Shown piece by piece: positions 46,060 to 52,917 of a stretch of DNA of 64,000 nucleotides. The stretch's first letter is position 1. Each line of letters begins with the position of its first letter. Source of the DNA: Zetaproteobacteria bacterium CG06_land_8_20_14_3_00_59_53 (GTDB taxonomy: Bacteria; Pseudomonadota; Zetaproteobacteria; Mariprofundales; Mariprofundaceae); contig PEWE01000002.1 of assembly GCA_002779605.1 (NCBI GenBank), forward strand, positions 186,001 to 250,000. The letters run 5' to 3'. A program made the position numbers and the translations under genes. Under the pieces are notes generated by a model. The model saw only the letters and a program-made list of their open reading frames with translations. It did not search any database and had not been told where the DNA came from.

Positions 46060-47139
46060 TCAGTACTGGCTTGCGAATTCCTTCATGTAGGCGACCAGTG
46101 CATCCACGCCCTCTTCCGGCATCGCATTGTAGATACTGGCGCGCATGCCTCCGACGGAGCGATGACCCTTCAAGGTCACAAGGCCCTTTGCAGATGCGCC
46201 CTTGAGGAACTCGGCATCCAGCTCCGGATCGGCCAGCGTGAACGGCACATTCATCCATGAGCGGGCATTCTTCGCCACCGGGCTGCCGTAGAAATCAGTG
46301 GCATCGATAGCGGCATACAACTTATCCGCTTTGCGCTTGTTGAGCACGCCCATCGCGGAAAGACCGCCCTGCTGCTGCAGCCACTCGAACACCAGACCGG
46401 CCATATACCAGCTATAGGTCGCCGGTGTGTTGTACATCGACTCATTCTCGGCATGGATGGCGTAGTTGAACATGGTCGGGCAGTTCGCGGATGCCTTGCC
46501 CAGCAGGTCGTCGCGGACGATCACGATGCACAGACCGGCAGGGCCGATGTTCTTCTGTGCGCCGGCGTAGATCAGGCCGAACTTCGACACGTCGATCGGA
46601 CGCGAAAGGATGGTGGAGGACATGTCGGCCACTAGCGGTACGCCGCCCGTTTCCGGGATATAATCGAACTCCACGCCGCCGATGGTCTCGTTCGGGGTGT
46701 AGTGCACATAGGCGGCATCCGGGTTGAGCTTCAGCTCGGCCTGCGTCGGCACGCTGGTGAAGCCGCCCTCCGAGGTGTCGGCTGCGATGTTCACCGTGCC
46801 GTAGCGCTTGGCCTCGGCAATCGCTTTCTTCGACCACATGCCGGTGTTGATGTAGTCGGCGCTGGTCTTGTCCCCCAGCAGATTCAACGGGATGGCTGCA
46901 AACTGCGAGGAGGCTCCTCCCTGCAGAAAGAGCACCTTGTAGTTGTCGGGAATCGCCATGACTTCGCGCAGATCCTTCTCGGCCTTGGCTGCGATGGACA
47001 TATATTCCTTGCCGCGATGGCTCATCTCCATCACCGACATGCCCGAACCGTTCCAATCCAGCATTTCCTGCTGCGCGCGTTCGATCACGGATGCCGGCAA
47101 CATTGCCGGGCCTGCACTGAAATTAAACTTTCTTGCCAT
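46060..47139 (-). CDS. serC: phosphoserine aminotransferase
   Basis: PLP enzyme that turns 3-phosphohydroxypyruvate into phosphoserine and also serves vitamin B6 synthesis. The 359 residues include NFSAGPAMLPASV, FLQGGASSQFAAIP, ADMSSTILSRPID, the PLP lysine in YAGAQKNIGPAG and the end GMRASIYNAMPEEGVDAL. All key residues are present. It is a single gene on -, convergent with the SpeE-like gene. Confidence 0.97.
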   Translation of the reverse strand: MARKFNFSAGPAMLPASVIERAQQEMLDWNGSGMSVMEMSHRGKEYMSIAAKAEKDLREVMAIPDNYKVLFLQGGASSQFAAIPLNLLGDKTSADYINTGMWSKKAIAEAKRYGTVNIAADTSEGGFTSVPTQAELKLNPDAAYVHYTPNETIGGVEFDYIPETGGVPLVADMSSTILSRPIDVSKFGLIYAGAQKNIGPAGLCIVIVRDDLLGKASANCPTMFNYAIHAENESMYNTPATYSWYMAGLVFEWLQQQGGLSAMGVLNKRKADKLYAAIDATDFYGSPVAKNARSWMNVPFTLADPELDAEFLKGASAKGLVTLKGHRSVGGMRASIYNAMPEEGVDALVAYMKEFASQY

Positions 47140-47280
47140 GGTGGGTTTCCTCTTTTCGGGTGAATTCAGAACGCGGCGGAAGATAGCCCTTCAATGGCAA
47201 TTCCTCAATGCGCGATAAGCCAGACCGTTCTTGTTCCGCGCGACAAAGCATCCGTCCTGGCATGAAGCGGCTTAGAGCTT

Positions 47281-47745
47281 CTATTCGGGAAGATAATAGG
47301 CGGCGTGGCAGGCCAAACAGTTGTTCATGGTTTCTGCCAGTTTCATCTGAATGGCTTTGGCGGGCTGTTTTTCATTGGCCATGTTGGCGATGTCGTCGAA
47401 GGCGTAGTGCGTGCCGAAGCCGAGCTTCTTGAAATCCAGCGGCAACTTTGCTCGTAAACTGAAATCGACCGTAGCGATGGCGGCACTGCCGATAGGACGC
47501 GCGGCGGCCTCCACTGCGGTCAGGTCATCGTTGGCCAGCGCCTCGACGATGCTCTGCGTGCTCTCCAGCAGCAGGCGCATCTCGCCGAGCACGGCCTGAC
47601 GCTCGGCAGGCTCCAGCAGCAGGGCGGTACGTCCATCCGCCGCCTTCTCCCCCGTGCTGCCCAGTACAACGACCTTGACGACCCCTGCGAGCAGCAGTGC
47701 GGACAACAGTCCGATGGCAATCCAGTGCGGTTTGGTACTTTTCAT
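47281..47745 (-). CDS. membrane-anchored c-type cytochrome, cytochrome c'-like
   Basis: 154-residue exported haem protein. An N-terminal hydrophobic helix (about 9-29) acts as anchor or signal. The rest is helical, with a single haem-binding CLACH five residues from the end of the helical part (residues 143-147 of 154). A C-terminal CxxCH is the hallmark of four-helix cytochromes c' / c-556. The sixth ligand cannot be told. It follows the MarR gene by nine bases and is probably co-transcribed with it. Role in electron transfer or NO/redox stress is inferred. Confidence 0.8.
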   Translation of the reverse strand: MKSTKPHWIAIGLLSALLLAGVVKVVVLGSTGEKAADGRTALLLEPAERQAVLGEMRLLLESTQSIVEALANDDLTAVEAAARPIGSAAIATVDFSLRAKLPLDFKKLGFGTHYAFDDIANMANEKQPAKAIQMKLAETMNNCLACHAAYYLPE

Positions 47746-47754
47746 ATGATCTCC

Positions 47755-48222
47755 TTATCTCAGTTTGAGAAGTTTTTCTGAAATGTGCTTCAGTGTTCTG
47801 ATGGTGATTGCCTTGTCCTCGTCCGGTATCTCGCTCAGCACCTCCTGCTGGAAATCGCGCACCAGCGGAATCATCACCTGCATGGCCTGCTGTCCGGCAT
47901 CCGTCAGCGCAATGCGGAAATAACGCCGGTCGTCCGGATCGGGCCCGCGCTCGACAAGGCCCTTTTTTACCAGCCCGTCGATGCGCCGCGTGATGGTGGT
48001 CTTGTCGCGCAGCATCAGGGTCGCGATCGCCACCTGGGTCATGGGGCCCTGCTTGAACAGGCGGAACATGATGCCGAAATCCTGTGCCGACAGGGCATAA
48101 CCATGCGCAGAAAAGCGCCGGGCGATCTCTTCGGTCATCAGGAATGCCGTGCGGTTCACATTCAGACCGATGGCCTGTTCCAGCTGAAAATCAGAGATCT
48201 GTTGGCTTGTGTTCGTCTGCAT
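47755..48222 (-). CDS. MarR-family transcriptional regulator
   Basis: 155-residue winged-helix regulator. Recognition elements are GPMTQVAIATLMLRDKTTITRRIDGLVKKGLVERGPDPDDRRYFRIALTDAG, the canonical MarR DNA-binding and wing region. The ATG at 48222 is preferred; a TTG at 48258 would start inside a palindrome that is likely its operator. No clear ribosome site is seen for either. It precedes the cytochrome c'-like gene and likely controls the pair. Confidence 0.87.
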   Translation of the reverse strand: MQTNTSQQISDFQLEQAIGLNVNRTAFLMTEEIARRFSAHGYALSAQDFGIMFRLFKQGPMTQVAIATLMLRDKTTITRRIDGLVKKGLVERGPDPDDRRYFRIALTDAGQQAMQVMIPLVRDFQQEVLSEIPDEDKAITIRTLKHISEKLLKLR

Positions 48223-48244
48223 GCGGCGAAGCGTATTGCTTATT

Positions 48245-48259
48245 GTTGTATATTGCAAC
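48245..48259. promoter_or_regulatory. possible MarR operator
   Basis: GTTGTATATTGCAAC is a near-perfect palindrome (two mismatched pairs) 22 bases before the marR ATG, followed by a further AT-rich TTGTTTTACGCAA. Size and position fit MarR autoregulation. Confidence 0.4.
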
Positions 48260-48297
48260 TGTTGTTTTACGCAACGTTAATAGCTTTAGCATGCCGC

Positions 48298-48326
48298 AAA
48301 AAAATGCCCGCCGGTTAAGGGCGGGC
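48298..48326 (-). terminator. intrinsic terminator of the chemosensory operon
   Basis: Stem GCCCGCC (48306-48312) and GGCGGGC (48320-48326) with a seven-base loop. Read on the - strand it is followed by a run of seven T (A residues 48298-48304). It lies 24 bases beyond the last gene of the che operon. Confidence 0.9.
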
Positions 48327-48350
48327 GTGAAGGGCGTCGGACTGGTTAAA

Positions 48351-49688
48351 TCATTGTTTCTCCAACGTGGTGAGCAGCTCAACCACCTTGTCCGACAGCG
48401 GCCCGATGGCTTCGACATCAGCCACGGCTCCGGCCTTGTCTCCCTTGTTGAACCTGGCCACGGCCGATTTTGCCAGCCGGTGCACATCGGCATGCGGGTC
48501 CATCAGCTGGGTGAAGCCGGGCATATGCCCGTAATGTTCCCTGCCGGCTGTATCGTACCACTTGCCCAGCCTGCACTGATGATGATCGGTGACCTCTTCC
48601 ACGCGGATCTCGCCGCGGTCCAGAATCATGTCGATCAGGCGCTTTTTCCACAGCATATGGTCGGACTTGGCCAACTGGATCACCGCATCGCTGATCTTCA
48701 GCGTGGCGAAACTGGCCAGATCCTCACGCACCCGGTTACCCAGTTGGTCTGTCATATCCAGCGAGTCCTGTGCAAGATGTTTCAACGCATCGGCTTCCTG
48801 CGCCGTGGTGGCCACACCACCGGCGATCTCGGCACTGGCCAGTGACTGATCCTCGGCGGCATGCGTGATATCGCGAACCCGCTCGTCCACCATGCGCATA
48901 TTGCCGGCGATGTCGTTCATCGCCTCACCGGATACAGCCAGTGCGGCAGCCGCCTTCTGCACGGTATCGGAGATGGTCTCGATGCTGTTCACAGCAGTGC
49001 TCACTGTATGCTCGATGGCCTGGCTCTTCTCGGAGATATTGTCCGTCACCTGGCGTGTCTGACGGGAGAGCTCCTTGACCTCCCCGGCCACCACCGCGAA
49101 GCCCTTGCCAGCCTCACCGGCGCGCGCCGCCTCGATGGTCGCGTTCAGGGCCAGAAGATTGGTCTGATCGGAGATCTTCTTGATGGTTCCGAGCAACTGC
49201 CCGATCTCGCCGGAGATGGTTTTCAGCTGATCCATCTGCTGGATCGCAGCCATCATCTGGCTGCTGGTCTCGGCCATCACCTGCACGGTCTCATCCATCG
49301 AGGAGTGGCCAGTGGCGACCGATTCGGTGGCGGACACACTCAATTCGCGCACATCGCCCGCCCGTTCGGCCATCAGCTTCACCGTGGCACTCATCTCCTC
49401 GGTGGCGGCAGCCATGGATTCCGTCCGCTCCCGCACCTCCGAGGCCGAGGCATCCAGCCGCGCCATCACGATCGTGCTTTCGAATCCGGACACGGCCATC
49501 TCCACCTTGCCCTTGAGCTCCTGAAGCATCAAAGCATCCAGATGCTGCATCACCGCATTCACCTGCCCGGCCAGCGCGTTGCCTGGCGGCATACGCCATT
49601 GAAAATCCCCGTTCAGGATGGCCTCGAAAAAGCCGTCCAGTCCGGATACAGACTGACTTTCCGTCACATCTAGCGGATTCGCACTCAT
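48351..49688 (-). CDS. soluble methyl-accepting chemotaxis protein with C-terminal CZB domain
   Basis: 445-residue chemoreceptor without transmembrane helices, so it signals in the cytoplasm. The signalling hairpin tip is around 185-205 ([23 protein letters not shown]). The last 110 residues form a chemoreceptor zinc-binding domain: H344 in SDHMLW, C372 in HQCRLGKW, H399 and H403 in DPHADVH, the four-residue zinc set. CZB receptors are known to sense zinc state or hypochlorous acid. Its start overlaps the PilZ stop and it is the last gene before the terminator. Confidence 0.92.
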   Translation of the reverse strand: MSANPLDVTESQSVSGLDGFFEAILNGDFQWRMPPGNALAGQVNAVMQHLDALMLQELKGKVEMAVSGFESTIVMARLDASASEVRERTESMAAATEEMSATVKLMAERAGDVRELSVSATESVATGHSSMDETVQVMAETSSQMMAAIQQMDQLKTISGEIGQLLGTIKKISDQTNLLALNATIEAARAGEAGKGFAVVAGEVKELSRQTRQVTDNISEKSQAIEHTVSTAVNSIETISDTVQKAAAALAVSGEAMNDIAGNMRMVDERVRDITHAAEDQSLASAEIAGGVATTAQEADALKHLAQDSLDMTDQLGNRVREDLASFATLKISDAVIQLAKSDHMLWKKRLIDMILDRGEIRVEEVTDHHQCRLGKWYDTAGREHYGHMPGFTQLMDPHADVHRLAKSAVARFNKGDKAGAVADVEAIGPLSDKVVELLTTLEKQ

Positions 49689-50065
49689 GACTCGCTCCTT
49701 GCCGCCGCAATGCCGAGGTGATCAACCAACTCTTGTTCGGCGGATTCCTTTGATGCCGCATTCAGTAAAATAATCTGCTTCAGGTGGTCGTAGCTCTCGC
49801 AATACAGGCCGGTGAAGTGCACCGCGAAGCCGTCATCGTCACAGCGCGCAACAAGCCCCTGCGCATGGATGACCAGCGGCTCGGTCTCGCCCAGATAGAC
49901 ACGTACCTCGCAGGCATCGTTGAGACTCACGGCAAGCGACGAGCGCAGATAGATGCCGTTCATACTGATATCGCTGATATCGCCGGGCACGGTATGGCCG
50001 TTCACATCCACCTCGGCACGGGTGGAGAACTGCACCCGGGTGAAATCACGTTCGTTGTCGCTCAT
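49685..50065 (-). CDS. PilZ-domain protein
   Basis: 126-residue single-domain c-di-GMP receptor. The N-terminal arginine region ([15 protein letters not shown]) has one RxxF-type arginine rather than a clear RxxxR, and the second motif [12 protein letters not shown] fits D/N-x-S-x-x-G. AAGGAG precedes the ATG at 50065, so the longer frame to 50185 is discarded. Its location within the che operon links c-di-GMP to the chemosensory output. Reduced c-di-GMP binding is possible given the first motif. Confidence 0.82.
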   Translation of the reverse strand: MSDNERDFTRVQFSTRAEVDVNGHTVPGDISDISMNGIYLRSSLAVSLNDACEVRVYLGETEPLVIHAQGLVARCDDDGFAVHFTGLYCESYDHLKQIILLNAASKESAEQELVDHLGIAAARSES

Positions 50066-50096
50066 GGATTCATCTCCTTGTCGGTCACAGCGCCCA

Positions 50097-50912
50097 TCAT
50101 CGCGCCACCAGCCGCCACAGGTTGCGGTTGCCGAAATGCACGGCCTCCCAGCGGGATTTGTTGCCCTTGGGTATCTCGGCGGCACCGGTCACCAGATATC
50201 CGCTGTCCTTCATGCATGCGGCCAGATTGTCGATCACCTGCAGACGCGCCCCGACATTGAAATAGATCAGCACATTGCGGCAGAACACGATGTCGAACGG
50301 CCCCTTGCCACGCATCTCGGAGGAAAGCGTCGGCGAAACCAGATTGGCCGGCCCGAAGCGCACCATATTCCTTATCTCCGGCTTCAGACGCCAGTTGGAA
50401 CCATCCTGCTCGAAATATTTGATCAGCAGTCTGGCCGGCATGCCACGCTGCACCTCCATCTGGGTATAGGTGCCGCCGGCCGCCTTGGTCAGCGCCTGAT
50501 CGGAGATATCGGTGCCTGCGATCTCCACCCTTTTCCCCTTTCCGCCCAGTGCCTCCGCAGCGATCATGGCGATCGAATACGCCTCCTGTCCGGTGGACGA
50601 TGCCGCCGACCAGATGCGGACCGGCGAGGAAGCACACTGCGGCAGCATCACATCGCGCAGGGCATCGAAGGGATACTGGTCGCGGAAGAACAGGGTCTCG
50701 TTGGTGGTCATGGCATCCACCACCTGTCGTGCCAGACGGCTGTTGCGGTCTTTCTTCAGACGGTCGGCAAGCTCGTTCAGCGTGGCGATACTGTGTTCCT
50801 TGAGCAGCGGTTGCAGGCGGGTACGCAGCAGATACATCTTGCTTTCCTCCACCACCAGGCCGCTCTGTTGCAGCAGAAAATCCCGCATGAACTCAAACTG
50901 CGGCGTTTGCAT
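50097..50912 (-). CDS. cheR: chemotaxis protein methyltransferase CheR
   Basis: Adds methyl groups from SAM to receptor glutamates. The 271 residues comprise an N-terminal helical domain (FEFMRDFLLQQSGLVV, TTNETLFFRD) and the SAM-binding domain with WSAASSTGQEAYSIAM, AGTDISDQAL, FDIVFCRNVLIYF and TGAAEIPKG. The ATG at 50912 lies inside the cheB end (20-base overlap); the open frame to 51062 shadows cheB. Confidence 0.94.
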   Translation of the reverse strand: MQTPQFEFMRDFLLQQSGLVVEESKMYLLRTRLQPLLKEHSIATLNELADRLKKDRNSRLARQVVDAMTTNETLFFRDQYPFDALRDVMLPQCASSPVRIWSAASSTGQEAYSIAMIAAEALGGKGKRVEIAGTDISDQALTKAAGGTYTQMEVQRGMPARLLIKYFEQDGSNWRLKPEIRNMVRFGPANLVSPTLSSEMRGKGPFDIVFCRNVLIYFNVGARLQVIDNLAACMKDSGYLVTGAAEIPKGNKSRWEAVHFGNRNLWRLVAR

Positions 50913-51978
50913 ACTGCACCCCCGTGGCTGCGGATGTTCTGGCGCAGCGGGCCATGATAGCTGCGGAAATCTGCTCCAGCGGCAGGACTTCGTGGGCGGC
51001 ACCGCAACGCACCGTCGCCCCCGGCATGCCCCACACCACACTGGTTTTTTCATCCTGCGCAATCACATGTCCGCGCTTCTCTGCGATGGCCTTGGCACCG
51101 GCGGCACCATCCTCACCCATGCCGGTAAGAACCACGGCCAGCGTATTCAGGCGCGGGGCAAGGGCAGCCAGCGAGTAGAACATCGGATCGACCGCCGGAC
51201 GGCAATGATGCACGGGCGGTGCCGCACTCAGACGACAAACGATCTCCACACCCTCGCGTTGCAATTCGAGATGGCTTTCGCCGGGGGCAACATAGATATG
51301 CCCGCGCTCCAGCGTCATACCGTCCACCGCCAGATGGCAGGAAAGCGCGGTTTCCTTCTCCAGCCTGTCGGCCAACGGTTGCAGAAAGAGCTTGGGCATA
51401 TGCTGGGTGACCACGACAGGTACGGGAAAATTGGCCGGCAGACTGCCCAGCACGGCATGCAGGGCCGCGGGCCCTCCGGTACTTGAGCCGATGGCCACCA
51501 GATCCGGTCGGCCTGCAGCACTGCTGCCGGAGGAGCGTAGTGCAGGTTTCGGACTGACTGTGGCGAGCGGTCTCCTGCGTCTGGATTTACAGGCCGCCAT
51601 GATGCGTGGATACAGGGCGTCGATCAGGAACGCCACCGGGTCTCCATCGGACAACTGCGGCTTGAGGATGAAATCGAAGGCTCCGGCATCCAGTGCCTCC
51701 ACGGTCCGCTCCGCCTCGCTTTCGTTGCCGCTGGTCAGCACGATGGCCGGCAGATCCGGAAAATCCTTTCTCAGGGTGTGCAGCACCTGCATGCCGTTCA
51801 TGCGCGGCATGGTCATATCCAGCGTCATTACATCGGGTTTGAGCTCGGCGATTCTGGCCAGCGCATCCTCGCCGTGTCTGGCCTCGCCTGCCACCTCGAC
51901 ACCCTCCATGCCTGCCACGCACTTGCGCAGGAAGTGCCGGAACACCGGCGAATCATCGGCAATCAGCAGGCGGATCAT
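50893..51978 (-). CDS. cheB: chemotaxis response regulator protein-glutamate methylesterase CheB
   Basis: Removes receptor methyl groups when phosphorylated by CheA. The receiver domain (1-120) has IADDSPVF and the phospho-Asp in VMTLDMTMPRMNG. The esterase domain has the catalytic triad in GSSTGGPAAL (Ser), TQHMPK (His) and LTGMGEDGA (Asp). It has 361 residues, full length. The start overlaps the cheY stop (ATGA). Confidence 0.95.
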   Translation of the reverse strand: MIRLLIADDSPVFRHFLRKCVAGMEGVEVAGEARHGEDALARIAELKPDVMTLDMTMPRMNGMQVLHTLRKDFPDLPAIVLTSGNESEAERTVEALDAGAFDFILKPQLSDGDPVAFLIDALYPRIMAACKSRRRRPLATVSPKPALRSSGSSAAGRPDLVAIGSSTGGPAALHAVLGSLPANFPVPVVVTQHMPKLFLQPLADRLEKETALSCHLAVDGMTLERGHIYVAPGESHLELQREGVEIVCRLSAAPPVHHCRPAVDPMFYSLAALAPRLNTLAVVLTGMGEDGAAGAKAIAEKRGHVIAQDEKTSVVWGMPGATVRCGAAHEVLPLEQISAAIMARCARTSAATGVQYANAAV

Positions 51979-52358
51979 TCCTTGTACGCCACGCCGAGCA
52001 GATCCAGCTTGCTCTTGATCAGGGAGGCATCGAAAGGCTTCATGATGTATTCGTCGGCCCCCGCCGACAGTGCCTTCATCATCGACGGCATGCTGGCTTC
52101 GGTAGTCACCATCACCACCAGTGGCGATGAGGAATGCTCGGGCATTTCCCTGAGCCGCACCAGAAAATCGTAGCCGTTCATCACCGGCATATGCCAGTCG
52201 AGCATGATCAGCCGCACATCGGGATTCTCGAGGATCGCCTGCATGGCCTGCTGTCCGTCCTCGCAGGCGATCACCTCGAAACCGAGAGATTGCATGATCT
52301 TTCCCAGCGAGACACGCACCACACGCGCATCGTCCACCACCATCATCTTCTCAGCCAT
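51975..52358 (-). CDS. cheY: chemotaxis response regulator CheY (first copy)
   Basis: Single receiver domain of 127 residues: VVDDARVVR, the phospho-Asp in IMLDWHMPVMNG, a Thr in VMVTTE and KPFD with the conserved Lys. It resembles CheY proteins that act as phosphate sinks or motor regulators; which applies cannot be told. It lies between cheW and cheB in the operon, alongside a second cheY-like gene at 55939-56316. Confidence 0.92.
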   Translation of the reverse strand: MAEKMMVVDDARVVRVSLGKIMQSLGFEVIACEDGQQAMQAILENPDVRLIMLDWHMPVMNGYDFLVRLREMPEHSSSPLVVMVTTEASMPSMMKALSAGADEYIMKPFDASLIKSKLDLLGVAYKE

Positions 52359-52380
52359 ACAGCTACCCTCGCCTCATGAT

Positions 52381-52917
52381 TTAGTGTAAAACAACCGGTG
52401 TCTTTTTCCCGTCCGCAGATCGGGATAGCTCCTTGCCCTGCGGCTCCTGAGCTGCGCAGGGCAGCGACAGGGCAAGCAGACGGTCCACATCCAGCATCAC
52501 CGTGATATGTGTATCGTATTTCAGCACGCCTTCACCGATCTGCTGCCAGACGGCATGCAGCGTGTCAGGAACCTTTTCGAAGCGGTTGTAATCGATGGCC
52601 GATACCGCCCCTACCTGATCCACCACCAGCCCGACGTCCTCGCCCTGCCGGCTCTTCACGATCACCACATGCACATGCCGCTCGGCTTCAGCGGCCTGCA
52701 GACCCAGAATGCGGCGCACATCCACCTCGCTGATGATACGTCCGCGCAGATTGATCAGACCGAGCACCCCGTCGGGAGCCAGCGGCATCGGGGTCAGCCG
52801 CTGCTGGGTGATGACCTCCAGCACCTGTGCGACCGGGAAGGCGACCCACTGCCCTCCCACGCGGCAGCTGAAGCACTCCGAGATACCCCCTGCCCGGGGT
52901 CTCGCGGCAGCATTCAT
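52381..52917 (-). CDS. cheW: chemotaxis coupling protein CheW
   Basis: Adaptor that links receptors to CheA, 178 residues. Conserved parts are WVAFPVAQVLEVI, GVLGLINLRGRIISEVDVRRILG and VGLVVDQVGAVSAI. The ATG at 52917 overlaps the cheA stop (ATGA) and has GGGAGG in front; an earlier start at 52971 would lie within cheA. The polar tail (QEPQGKELSRSADGKK) is extra to the core. Confidence 0.93.
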   Translation of the reverse strand: MNAAARPRAGGISECFSCRVGGQWVAFPVAQVLEVITQQRLTPMPLAPDGVLGLINLRGRIISEVDVRRILGLQAAEAERHVHVVIVKSRQGEDVGLVVDQVGAVSAIDYNRFEKVPDTLHAVWQQIGEGVLKYDTHITVMLDVDRLLALSLPCAAQEPQGKELSRSADGKKTPVVLH

